NCBI RefSeq assembly: GCF_003996965.1
Contig: NZ_QWDM01000019.1
Coordinates: 1 to 64,000, forward strand
Direction of reading: 5' to 3'
From: Flavobacterium cupreum
GTDB lineage: Bacteria; Bacteroidota; Bacteroidia; Flavobacteriales; Flavobacteriaceae
DNA length: 64,000 nt
The notes under the pieces are model-generated. The model was not told the DNA's origin and ran no database searches. It saw nothing but the letters and a program-made list of their open reading frames with translations. Below are positions 45,120 to 52,843 of the stretch, piece after piece (the stretch's first letter is position 1; the number at the start of each line of letters is the position of its first letter). Both the position numbers and the translations under genes were made by a program.

Positions 45120-45325
45120 TATCGAATCGATTTTAAATGAGCTTTGACCTCATCCCATGTGTACAGTTCCGTTTTACCTTCTTCCAGATTCTGTATCCTA
45201 TGATCTAATTCTTTTTTGACATCATCAGAAATCTCCAAATCCTTTTTAGAAACGCTATCCCACAATTGCTCCGCCAAAACAATTTTTTCAGCATCGCTAT
45301 ATTTAGATAATTTTTTGATCTCCAT
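45119..45325 (-). CDS. Antitoxin of the RelB/ParD-like addiction module family
   Basis: 68 residues, DNA-binding-type and unstable antitoxin family (addiction module protein). EIKKLSKYSDAEKIVLAEQLWDSV and the C-terminal ELYTWDEVKAHLKSIR are typical of this short helical antitoxin group. Its stop overlaps the toxin start by one base. The open frame is intact while the toxin is broken, so it is now an orphan antitoxin. Confidence 0.85.
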   Translation of the reverse strand: MEIKKLSKYSDAEKIVLAEQLWDSVSKKDLEISDDVKKELDHRIQNLEEGKTELYTWDEVKAHLKSIR

Positions 45326-45349
45326 GTTTCTATTATTATAATTGATATA

Positions 45350-45367
45350 ACAAATTTAATCAAATTT
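45350..45367 (-). promoter_or_regulatory. Two tandem TAAATTTG boxes before the antitoxin gene
   Basis: Minus-strand TAAATTTG occurs twice, at 45357-45350 and 45367-45360, each a TAnnTTTG match, 25-42 bases before the antitoxin ATG. A TTG at 45386-45384 is 16 bases from the second box. Antitoxin operons are usually autorepressed, and the doubled box could be an operator. Confidence 0.4.
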
Positions 45368-45412
45368 ACCTTTGAAATGAATTTCAATAAAAGAACTGTT
45401 CTATTTAAACTG

Positions 45413-45450
45413 TAAAACAAAAAAAAGCAGCTATCATTACAATAACTGCT
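45413..45450 (-). terminator. Terminator after nrdA
   Basis: Stem AGCAGCTAT / ATAACTGCT (one G-U pair) with a 7-base loop, followed on the minus strand by a T-run (TTTTTTTTG), about 70 bases after the nrdA stop. Confidence 0.65.
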
Positions 45451-45470
45451 GTTTTACTTTAAGAATAAAT

Positions 45471-45513
45471 CTATTCTCTTTATTCTCTTTTCTTTATTCT
45501 ATTTCTTTATTCT
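45471..45513. repeat. Degenerate TCTTTAT-type tandem near the nrdA stop
   Basis: CTATTCTCTTTATTCTC and following TTCTTTATTCT units, resembling the exact tandem at 42250-42293, directly 3' of the nrdA coding region. Confidence 0.5.
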
Positions 45514-45521
45514 AAAAAAAA

Positions 45522-47924
45522 TTAAGACCCACACATCTCACAATCCTCAGGATCTGCGGCTTGTGCTTTAAGCAACATTGCTTTGTAGTCTTCAACACTA
45601 ATTGGTTCTGTTTCCGGAACTAAAGTTGCTGATGCTGGTGTGCCTTCTTCTTTTTTATCGTTGTTTAAGGTGAATTTAATTGCATCTACCGCAGATTTTG
45701 TTCTTAGGTAATACATTCCTGTTTTCAAACCGGATTGCCATGCGTAGAAGTGCATAGACGTTAGTTTAGAGAAATTAGCATCCTGCATAAACAAATTCAA
45801 TGATTGCGACTGGTCAATAAAATAACCTCTCTGACGAGACATATCCAAAATATCTTTCATAGACATTTCCCAAACTGTTTTGTACAATTCTTTGATATCG
45901 TCCGGGATTCCGTTAATGTTCTGAACAGATCCGTTATGACGCATAATTTCCTGCTTCAATGATTCATTCCAGATTCCTAATTTCACTAAGTCTTCCAGTA
46001 AATGTTTGTTTACCACGATGAATTCTCCTGAAAGCGTTCTTCTGGTGTAGATGTTAGAAGTATAAGGCTCGAAAGCTTCATTGTTTCCTAAAATCTGAGA
46101 AGTGGATGCGGTTGGCATCGGCGCTACTAATAAAGAGTTACGAACTCCGTGCTCTACTACTTCCTTACGCAATGAAGCCCAGTCCCAGCGTCCTGATAAT
46201 TCTTCATCTTTCATTCCCCACATATTGTATTGGAATTCTCCTTTTGACATTGGAGATCCTTCAAATGTAGAGTATGGCCCTTCTACTTTTGCCAGTTCCA
46301 TAGAAGCGGTAACAGCAGCAAAGTATAATGTTTCGAAAATTTCATGGTTCAGCTGTTTTGCTTCGTCACTTGTAAAAGGCATTCTTAACATGATAAAAGC
46401 ATCTGCAAGACCCTGAACTCCCAAACCAATTGGTCTGTGACGTACATTGGAGTTTTCAGCTTCTTTTACCGGGTAATAGTTTCTGTCAATTACTTTATTT
46501 AAGTTGAATGTCACACGTTTGGTAACATCAAATAATTTTTGGTGATCAAATTTACCATTCTCCACAAACATTGGCAATGAAATCGAAGCCAGGTTACAAA
46601 CCGCAACTTCATCCGGAGACGTGTACTCGATAATTTCAGTACATAAATTGGACGAACGGATTGTTCCTAAATTCTTTTGGTTCGATTTACGGTTAGCCGC
46701 ATCTTTGTACAACATGTACGGAAGTCCTGTTTCTACCTGAGACTCCAGGATTTTTTCCCAGATTTCTCTCGCTTTAATCGTTTTTCTTCCTTTTCCTTCT
46801 GCTTCATAACGTAAATACAAAGCGTCGAATTCTTCACTGTGCACTTCTGATAATCCAGGGCATTCGTTAGGACACATTAAAGTCCATGTTGAATCTTCCT
46901 GAACTCTTTTCATGAATAAATCCGGAATCCACATTCCAAGAAATAAATCACGGGTTCTCATTTCTTCCTTACCGTGGTTTTTTCTCAAATCAAGGAAATC
47001 GAAAATATCGGCATGCCATGGCTCGATGTACATAGCAAAACTTCCTTTACGTTTTCCTCCACCCTGATCTACATAACGGGCTGTCATATCGTATACACGA
47101 AGCATTGGAACAATTCCGTTTGAAGTCCCGTTGGTTCCGCTGATATAAGAACCGGTAGCTCTAATATTGTGAATCGCCAATCCGATTCCTCCCGCTGATT
47201 GCGAAATTTTAGCCGTTTGTTTCAGAGTATCATAAATACCATCAATACTGTCATCTTTCATTGTCAATAAGAAACAAGATGACATTTGAGGTTTTGGTGT
47301 TCCGGCATTAAATAATGTAGGCGTCGCGTGCGTAAAGAATTTTTTAGACATCAATTCATACGTTTCAATCGCAGAAGCAATATCATCTTTGTGAATTCCG
47401 ATAGAAACACGCATCAGCATGTGCTGTGGTCGCTCTACAATCTTTCCGTTTAATTTTAACAGATAAGAACGCTCTAATGTTTTGAATCCAAAATAATCGT
47501 AGTTAAAATCACGATTATAAATAATAGTAGAATCCAGCACCTGAGAGTTATTCTTAATTACTTCGTAAACATCATCTGCCAATAAAGGAGCTTCTTTCCC
47601 TGTTCTTGGATTAACATAATGATACATATCCGACATCGTTTCCGAGAACGATTTTGTTGTATTAGAATGTAAGTTAGAGATAGCAATACGAGCGGCTAAC
47701 TGGGCATAATCAGGATGGGCAATAGTCATAGAAGCAGCTGTTTCGGCAGCAAGATTATCCAATTCTGAAGTAGAAACACCATCATACAATCCTTCGATAA
47801 CGCGCATGGCGACTTTTACAGGATCTACAAGTTCATTAAAACCGTAACACAATTTTTTGATTCTGTCTGTAATCTTATCAAACATTACCGGCTCTTTGCG
47901 TCCATCTCTTTTTATTACATACAT
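45522..47924 (-). CDS. nrdA: Ribonucleoside-diphosphate reductase alpha subunit
   Basis: 800 residues, class I large subunit. An ATP-cone opens the protein (MYVIKRDGRKEPVMFDKITD to about residue 90). Catalytic core landmarks: SSCFLLTMKDDSIDG (first active-site Cys), SNLCTEIIEYTSPDEVAVCNLASI (Cys and Glu-type finger loop), and the radical-path Tyr pair near the C-terminus (HFYAWQSGLKTGMYYLRTK). The tail ends CEMCGS, the CxxC that shuttles electrons from thioredoxin. It follows nrdB by 266 bases. Confidence 0.96.
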   Translation of the reverse strand: MYVIKRDGRKEPVMFDKITDRIKKLCYGFNELVDPVKVAMRVIEGLYDGVSTSELDNLAAETAASMTIAHPDYAQLAARIAISNLHSNTTKSFSETMSDMYHYVNPRTGKEAPLLADDVYEVIKNNSQVLDSTIIYNRDFNYDYFGFKTLERSYLLKLNGKIVERPQHMLMRVSIGIHKDDIASAIETYELMSKKFFTHATPTLFNAGTPKPQMSSCFLLTMKDDSIDGIYDTLKQTAKISQSAGGIGLAIHNIRATGSYISGTNGTSNGIVPMLRVYDMTARYVDQGGGKRKGSFAMYIEPWHADIFDFLDLRKNHGKEEMRTRDLFLGMWIPDLFMKRVQEDSTWTLMCPNECPGLSEVHSEEFDALYLRYEAEGKGRKTIKAREIWEKILESQVETGLPYMLYKDAANRKSNQKNLGTIRSSNLCTEIIEYTSPDEVAVCNLASISLPMFVENGKFDHQKLFDVTKRVTFNLNKVIDRNYYPVKEAENSNVRHRPIGLGVQGLADAFIMLRMPFTSDEAKQLNHEIFETLYFAAVTASMELAKVEGPYSTFEGSPMSKGEFQYNMWGMKDEELSGRWDWASLRKEVVEHGVRNSLLVAPMPTASTSQILGNNEAFEPYTSNIYTRRTLSGEFIVVNKHLLEDLVKLGIWNESLKQEIMRHNGSVQNINGIPDDIKELYKTVWEMSMKDILDMSRQRGYFIDQSQSLNLFMQDANFSKLTSMHFYAWQSGLKTGMYYLRTKSAVDAIKFTLNNDKKEEGTPASATLVPETEPISVEDYKAMLLKAQAADPEDCEMCGS

Positions 47925-47962
47925 AAGCTTACTTTTTTATTGTTATTGAAAAAATGAAAGAC

Positions 47963-47983
47963 ACTGGAATAACGGATTCCAGT
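47963..47983 (-). other. Stem-loop in the nrdB-nrdA spacer
   Basis: ACTGGAAT / ATTCCAGT with a 5-base loop, 39 bases before the nrdA start and not followed by a T-run. It could form in the leader of the nrdA message; role unknown. Confidence 0.35.
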
Positions 47984-48190
47984 ACTTAAACATTGTGTGT
48001 TTTATTGTTTTTATTTTGAGAATTACAGGATTCTCAATAGTTACCCGGTTCCAGTTTGAAAAACAAATTGAAAATGAATTAAAATAATTGAATCCGCGAT
48101 TTGGGATGAGATTCAATCTGAAAATATTGTGTTATAATTGTATTCTTTTTAGTGTTTTTTTGGGGCAATCACTAAAATATTCCTACTGCG

Positions 48191-49180
48191 CTAAAAATCG
48201 GCATCAAAGCTAATTTTCTGAGAATCGCTATCGCCGCCTGAGCCACTGTTCATTACTCCGGCTTTTTGATATTCTGAAACTCTTTTTTCAAAGAAATTGG
48301 TTTTTCCCTGTAAAGATATCATATCCATAAAGTCAAATGGGTTTGCGGATCCGTAAACACGCTCACACTCTAACTCAACCAATAATCTGTCTGCAACAAA
48401 TTCCAGGTACTGCGTCATTAAAACTGCATTCATACCAATTAAACTTACCGGAAGAGATTCCGTAACAAATTCTCTTTCAATATTTAAGGCATCAACGATG
48501 ATTTCTTTGATTCTCTCCTTCGGAACTTTATTTATTAAATGATGATTGTGCAAATGCACTGCAAAATCGCAATGTACTCCTTCATCACGGGAAATCAATT
48601 CGTTTGAAAATGTCAAACCTGGCATTAATCCACGTTTTTTCAACCAGAAAATTGAACAGAAAGCACCTGAGAAAAATATACCTTCAACAGCTGCAAAAGC
48701 AATAAGTCTTTCGGCAAACGAATCAGAATCAATCCACTTTAGAGCCCATTCTGCTTTTTTACCAATTGCAGGAAAAACTTCCAGCGCATTAAACAGTTCC
48801 GCTTTTTCCGCTTCATCTTTAACATAGGTATCAATAAGAAGGGAATACGTTTCACTGTGAATATTTTCCATCATGATCTGAAAACCATAGAAAAATTTCG
48901 CTTCGGCATACTGAACTTCATTTACAAAGTTCTCTGCAAGGTTTTCATTTACAATTCCGTCAGAAGCAGCAAAAAAAGCTAAAATGTGTTTTACGAAATA
49001 ACGTTCGTCATCTGACAACTTATTATTCCAGTCATTTAAGTCCTGGTGCAAATCAATTTCTTCTGCAGTCCAAAAGCTCGCTTCCATCTTTTTGTACCAA
49101 TCCCAAATATCGTGGTGTTTGATAGGAAAAATTACGAAACGATTCTTGTTTTCTTGTAAAATTGGCTCGACTTGTGACAT
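48191..49180 (-). CDS. nrdB: Ribonucleoside-diphosphate reductase beta subunit
   Basis: 329 residues. The diiron ligands and radical Tyr are visible in MMENIHSETYSLLIDTY: E105, H108 and Y112 (Tyr radical). The second ligand set appears near ISRDEGVHCDFAVHLHNHH. The C-terminal tail KISFDADF is the expected docking peptide for the alpha subunit. The region upstream (49181-49515) must carry the promoter of the nrdBA unit. Confidence 0.95.
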   Translation of the reverse strand: MSQVEPILQENKNRFVIFPIKHHDIWDWYKKMEASFWTAEEIDLHQDLNDWNNKLSDDERYFVKHILAFFAASDGIVNENLAENFVNEVQYAEAKFFYGFQIMMENIHSETYSLLIDTYVKDEAEKAELFNALEVFPAIGKKAEWALKWIDSDSFAERLIAFAAVEGIFFSGAFCSIFWLKKRGLMPGLTFSNELISRDEGVHCDFAVHLHNHHLINKVPKERIKEIIVDALNIEREFVTESLPVSLIGMNAVLMTQYLEFVADRLLVELECERVYGSANPFDFMDMISLQGKTNFFEKRVSEYQKAGVMNSGSGGDSDSQKISFDADF

Positions 49181-49515
49181 GGCTTTTATGTTTATTTTTT
49201 GTATTGAATTTTTGCTGATTCAGTAGAGTACAAAGATTGTCATTTGTTGGCGAAAATAAAAGCCAAACTTATTCACAATTGGTCGTAGTTTTTAACAACG
49301 GGCAAAAAGTAGGATATTTTTCAGACAATAATTAAATATTTGTAAATGAGGCGTTTAATATTGTCATTTATACCGTAAGGCCCTGTAAAATATAGACTTT
49401 TTATAATAAAAAGCAAGAAATTTTTAATTGTTTTTAAAAGTTTTTTTTTGAGTTAAAACTTTATTTTTTGAGTTAAAATATGCCCTTTTAAAATCGTAAC
49501 TAAGACCTCTGGATT
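49181..49515. other. nrdB upstream spacer with TTTTTTGAGTTAAAA direct repeats
   Basis: 335 bases without a gene. TTTTTTGAGTTAAAA occurs twice, at 49444-49458 and 49464-49478, period 20. At 49490-49525 a 10-base stem AAAATCGTAA / TTACGATTTT includes the DUF3109 stop codon and may end that gene. No clear NrdR box was recognised. Confidence 0.45.
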
Positions 49516-49525
49516 TTACGATTTT
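49490..49525 (-). terminator. Hairpin overlapping the DUF3109 stop
   Basis: Perfect 10-base stem AAAATCGTAA / TTACGATTTT with a 16-base loop. The stop codon of the DUF3109 gene is inside the right arm. The tail has only four T on the minus strand, so termination strength is uncertain. Confidence 0.5.
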
Positions 49526-50085
49526 TTGAGTTCTTCGGCTACTTTTTCAAGTTCCAGATACCAGTCCTGACCGAAGCGGCGAATCAGGGCTTCTTTGACA
49601 AATTTATACACCGGAACTTCTAATTCTTTACCTAAAGAACAGGCGTCGTCACAAATATCCCATTTATCATAATTGACTGCTGCAAACTCAGTGAAGTCTT
49701 TTACACGAATTGGATACAAATGACAGGAAACCGGTTTTTTCCAGTCTACAATTCCCTGGTTGTAAGCCTGCTCGATTCCGCAAAGTGCTGTTTTCCCGTC
49801 AAAAATAACGTAAGCACAATCTTTATTGTCTATTAATGGTGTTTCAAGATCACCATCGGTTCCTTTTACCCAGGTGCCCTGCGCTTCAATAGCCGCAATT
49901 CCCTCTTTTCGTAAAAAGGGTTTGACTTTCGGATAAATCTCTTCCATGATTTTAGTTTCTGCCTCACTCAAAGGTGCACCGGCATCTCCGTCAACACAGC
50001 AGGCTCCTTTACAAGCTGACAAGTTGCACACAAATTCTTTTTCAAGAATATCTTCTGAAATAATGGTTTTTCCTAGTTGAAACAT
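49516..50085 (-). CDS. DUF3109 family cysteine-rich protein
   Basis: 189 residues from the ATG at 50085. The longer frame from 50127 starts before the -7 box at 50115-50122, so the shorter start is preferred. Many cysteines: CNLSACKGACCVDGDAGAP near residues 21-39, a Cys near 84 (KDCAYVIF), SCHLYPIRV near 120 and CDDACS near 144. The family (DUF3109) is thought to bind metal through these; function unknown. Confidence 0.8.
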   Translation of the reverse strand: MFQLGKTIISEDILEKEFVCNLSACKGACCVDGDAGAPLSEAETKIMEEIYPKVKPFLRKEGIAAIEAQGTWVKGTDGDLETPLIDNKDCAYVIFDGKTALCGIEQAYNQGIVDWKKPVSCHLYPIRVKDFTEFAAVNYDKWDICDDACSLGKELEVPVYKFVKEALIRRFGQDWYLELEKVAEELKKS

Positions 50086-50114
50086 GATAGTAAAATACTG
50101 AAATTTATAAAGTG

Positions 50115-50122
50115 CAAAGATA
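50115..50122 (-). promoter_or_regulatory. Candidate -7 box (TATCTTTG) for the DUF3109 gene
   Basis: Minus-strand TATCTTTG, full TAnnTTTG match, about 30 bases before the ATG at 50085. It argues against translation from the upstream in-frame ATG. Confidence 0.5.
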
Positions 50123-50178
50123 GTCAAAGAAAACAGATGAAATGAGATTAAATTCTAACCACATCATCATTGGAGTTT

Positions 50179-50315
50179 AACCGCAAAGAGCGCAAAGTTT
50201 CCCGCAAGGATCGCGAAGTTTTATCATCAACAAGAAACTAATCATTGTAAAAACTACAAACCATTTACTTATAAGCTGGCGGCCTTTGCGAAAGATCTTT
50301 GCGAATCTTTGTGGT
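50179..50315. repeat. CGCAAAG-type inverted repeat
   Basis: AACCGCAAAGAGCGCAAAG (50179-50197) faces CTTTGCGAATCTTTGTGGT (50297-50315). Same family as the outer pair of 13690-13858 and the CGCAAAG words at 25371 and 17382. It fills the 376-base spacer 50086-50461 between the divergent DUF3109 and marC-like genes; otherwise that spacer holds only promoters. Confidence 0.6.
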
Positions 50316-50423
50316 GAGGAGAATGTTTTGTTATAAAAATCGTTATTTTAATCTATATTACATGTTTTTATAACAAAAATACGAGACGGCTGATTTTATC
50401 AAAAAAAGGCCTGACTTTATTAT

Positions 50424-50431
50424 CTACCTTT
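50424..50431 (+). promoter_or_regulatory. -7 box (TACCTTTG) of the MarC-like gene
   Basis: TACCTTTG matches TAnnTTTG 31 bases before the ATG at 50462; the sequence TATCTACCTTTGCAC is the common Bacteroidota promoter shape. No TTG is found at the expected -33 position. Confidence 0.5.
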
Positions 50432-50461
50432 GCACATCTTTAAACACTAAATAGAAAAAGT

Positions 50462-51040
50462 ATGTTAGAAATTGATTTTAAGGAAATTATCACTGTTGGA
50501 ATGGTACTTTTTGCAGTAATTGATATCGTAGGATCTATTCCGATCATTGTAAACCTAAGAGCAAAGGTGGGTCACATCGAATCTGAGAAAGCTTCCATTG
50601 TTGCCGGAATGATTATGATTGTTTTTCTTTTTGTTGGAGAAGGTTTTTTAAGTCTTATAGGTATCGATGTGCATTCGTTTGCTGTTGCAGGTTCTTTTGT
50701 CTTATTTTTTCTGGCTTTGGAAATGATTTTAGGCATCCGGATTTATCGTGATGAGGAGCCGGGATCAGCATCTATAGTTCCGCTAGCGTTTCCTTTAATT
50801 GCCGGCGCAGGAACCATGACCACTTTACTTTCCCTCCGTTCCCAATTTCACACCATTAATATTATTATCGCCATATTATTGAATATCATTCTGGTTTATA
50901 TTGTTTTGAAATCCTCAAAAAAAATCGAAACTTTATTAGGAGAAAACGGATTAGGCGTGGTGCGCAAGACATTTGGAGTAATACTTTTAGCAATTGCTGT
51001 TAAATTATTCGCTGCTAATGTTAAAGGTTTGTTCGTCTAA
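50462..51040 (+). CDS. MarC family (UPF0056) integral membrane protein
   Basis: 192 residues with about six membrane helices. Signatures of the MarC/UPF0056 family: GSIPIIVNLRAKVG in the first loop, FVLFFLALEMILGIRIYR near residue 80-97 and PLAFPLIAGAGTMTTLLSL near residues 107-125. The family was once linked to antibiotic tolerance, but no transport substrate is proven. The gene has its own -7 box and a small membrane protein gene follows. Confidence 0.88.
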   Translation: MLEIDFKEIITVGMVLFAVIDIVGSIPIIVNLRAKVGHIESEKASIVAGMIMIVFLFVGEGFLSLIGIDVHSFAVAGSFVLFFLALEMILGIRIYRDEEPGSASIVPLAFPLIAGAGTMTTLLSLRSQFHTINIIIAILLNIILVYIVLKSSKKIETLLGENGLGVVRKTFGVILLAIAVKLFAANVKGLFV

Positions 51041-51146
51041 CGGATATTTTTATAAATTTACCCCATAAAATTTAAAAAATACAATTTTGCGGCAATCCCT
51101 GCCGGAAAAATTTTACTTTACTATTTTAGACAAACAAACAGCCATT

Positions 51147-51347
51147 ATGAAAATTTTCACTTCAATCTTAGTGCTTTTAGCATTAGCTTTAATTGTTTTT
51201 AATATTACGTTGCTGGACTTTAAAAACCCTTTCCAGGGTGAAAGTGCAGTAGCTTTTATTGGAATAGCAGCTTCCTTTTGCGCCGTTTTGATCCTATTGA
51301 TTTTTAGAATTTCAAAAAAAATAGAAGAAAAAACAAACGGCAGATAA
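51147..51347 (+). CDS. Small two-helix membrane protein
   Basis: 66 residues from the ATG at 51147. Two predicted helices (about 3-22, IFTSILVLLALALIVFNITL, and about 36-56, AFIGIAASFCAVLILLIF) and a basic C-terminus (RISKKIEEKTNGR). Its stop is followed by one base and then the ATG of the oxidoreductase gene, so the two are translationally coupled. No known family is recognised. Confidence 0.75.
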   Translation: MKIFTSILVLLALALIVFNITLLDFKNPFQGESAVAFIGIAASFCAVLILLIFRISKKIEEKTNGR

Positions 51348-51348
51348 T

Positions 51349-51954
51349 ATGTTTGACACTTTAATTATCGGTGGAGGCGTTTCGGGCATGTCTTGTGCCC
51401 TTGTTTTAGGTTCGGCCAAAAACAAACCTTTTGCAAGCGATAAAAAAATCGGAATTTTTACACATCAGAAAAATTCTTCTTTACAGGAAGCGATTTTCTA
51501 CAATGCTTATGGCATAACACCAGGCAAACTGGGCTCAGAGTTACTTTCTGAAAGCACACAGGATCTGGCAGTAACGTATCCGCATATTACGCAGATTGCG
51601 AATGAAAAAGTAATCAAAGTAGAAGGATCTTTTCCTGAATTTACGGTTACGACTAATAAAAACTCCTATCAAACCAAAAGCATCGTCATCGGAATTGGTT
51701 CTGCGAATACTTTTGACATCGAAGGACTGATGCAGTATATTGAACCTCATAAAAAAGCATTACCGGAAAAGCAACGCATTCAGCTTAAAAATGACGATCA
51801 TAAAGTAGCAGAGGGCATTTATGCAATCGGAACCCTGGCAGGCTGGAGAAGTCAACTGGCCATTGCTGCCGGAAGTGGCGCTGCTGTAGCAACAGATATT
51901 CTTACTTTATGGAACAACGGTGTGCAGACTCATTCACATGACAGTATTCGATAA
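51349..51954 (+). CDS. Short NAD(P)/FAD-dependent oxidoreductase
   Basis: 201 residues. The FAD dinucleotide motif IIGGGVSGMSCAL is at residues 6-18 and the second FAD motif EGIYAIGTLAGWRSQLAIAA at about residues 160-180, as in thioredoxin reductase-type enzymes. At 201 residues it lacks the NAD(P) insert domain and the CxxC disulfide pair found in thioredoxin reductase (about 310 residues). A reduced oxidoreductase of unknown substrate; the preceding 66-residue membrane protein may be its anchor. Confidence 0.75.
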   Translation: MFDTLIIGGGVSGMSCALVLGSAKNKPFASDKKIGIFTHQKNSSLQEAIFYNAYGITPGKLGSELLSESTQDLAVTYPHITQIANEKVIKVEGSFPEFTVTTNKNSYQTKSIVIGIGSANTFDIEGLMQYIEPHKKALPEKQRIQLKNDDHKVAEGIYAIGTLAGWRSQLAIAAGSGAAVATDILTLWNNGVQTHSHDSIR

Positions 51955-51974
51955 TATAAACTTCTTATATAATT

Positions 51975-52048
51975 AAAAACCATTAAAAAATTAAGGCAGT
52001 TAAGTTTTGAAGCTTAATTTTCTTAATCTTTTAATGGTTTTTTTATTC
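51975..52048 (+). terminator. Long inverted repeat/terminator after the oxidoreductase gene
   Basis: Arms AAAAACCATTAAAAAATTAA (51975-51995) and its inverse (52022-52042, ending AATGGTTTTT) pair with one mismatch and are followed by a T-run. It stands between convergent genes. The 21-base arm length and spacing are like those of the 24-mer inverted pairs at 11995 and 40004. Confidence 0.7.
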
Positions 52049-52057
52049 CCTAAAGTG

Positions 52058-52369
52058 TTACTTCACCGAAACAATCTCTTTTACCTTGATATGTTTCTCT
52101 GTATCTGTTTTCCAGAGTTCCCCTTTTAAAGAAACTTCATCGCCTTGTTTTAATACTTTATAATTTTGCGGGCCACCCACATTAACAATACTGATTGTTG
52201 CAAAATAAACTTCATTCTTGTCTGTATTAATCTTAGCTGTATAACCATCCTTACCGAATTCAATAGCTTCTACTTTTCCGGAAACCGTGTTTTTATCTTT
52301 CATACAAGCACAGGAAATCACAAAAGTCATCAAAACAATCAGAGCACTTATTCTTTTTAAATTTTTCAT
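52058..52369 (-). CDS. Small lipoprotein with an OB-fold-like body
   Basis: 103 residues. Lipoprotein signal with lipobox VISC (Cys near residue 20; the next residue pair ACM is unusual but tolerated). The mature part is strand-rich with repeated KGELWKT / HIKVKEIVSV segments, suggesting an OB-fold-like barrel. No family recognised. It ends a minus-strand run with the NTF2-like gene upstream (91 bases). Confidence 0.6.
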   Translation of the reverse strand: MKNLKRISALIVLMTFVISCACMKDKNTVSGKVEAIEFGKDGYTAKINTDKNEVYFATISIVNVGGPQNYKVLKQGDEVSLKGELWKTDTEKHIKVKEIVSVK

Positions 52370-52460
52370 ATTATAATTATTATTTTACCGTAAAGTTCGC
52401 TACTGTTTAAGCGAAATCCGTTACATCCTGTTTTAAAAAATTATTATTATTTACTGTACT

Positions 52461-52826
52461 TTATCTCAGTTCTGCACAACTGCCTGCAATCACTTTCAGG
52501 TCTTCACCAAATTGTTTCCAAACCCTGATATAACGGAGTGTCGCATCTATCGGATTATTGTCGTAGTGGCCTTTTAATGAAACCGCAACACTAACAATGG
52601 CTGTATCCCCGATACAATTAATGATTTGATCTGAGGCTTCAAGAAAATCAATCTTCATTTTACCAGACCGATACGCATTCAGATCAAATTCTTTGGTGAT
52701 CGTCTGCCCGTCAGGTAAGTTGAAAAGTAAATCATCATGCAGCATTTTTTCTAATACTGAAACGTCCGCATATTTAATTGCAGTAAGAAGTTCTATCTCT
52801 GCATTTACAACATTGCTTTTTTCCAT
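52461..52826 (-). CDS. SnoaL/NTF2-like (DUF4440) protein
   Basis: 121 residues, soluble, cone-shaped NTF2 fold by pattern: an N-terminal helix pair (AEIELLTAIKYADVSVLEKML), then HDDLLFNLPDGQTI and a strand series ending VWKQFGEDLKVIAGSCAEL. DUF4440 members are often hydrolases, isomerases or ligand-binding proteins of varied role. It follows the S41 peptidase gene by 17 bases, likely one transcript. Confidence 0.75.
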   Translation of the reverse strand: MEKSNVVNAEIELLTAIKYADVSVLEKMLHDDLLFNLPDGQTITKEFDLNAYRSGKMKIDFLEASDQIINCIGDTAIVSVAVSLKGHYDNNPIDATLRYIRVWKQFGEDLKVIAGSCAELR

Positions 52827-52843
52827 AATAAAAAAAGTTAAGA

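Noticed and set aside
47925..48190. NrdR box in the nrdB-nrdA spacer
   Set aside because: No convincing match to the palindromic NrdR consensus; only a simple hairpin is visible.
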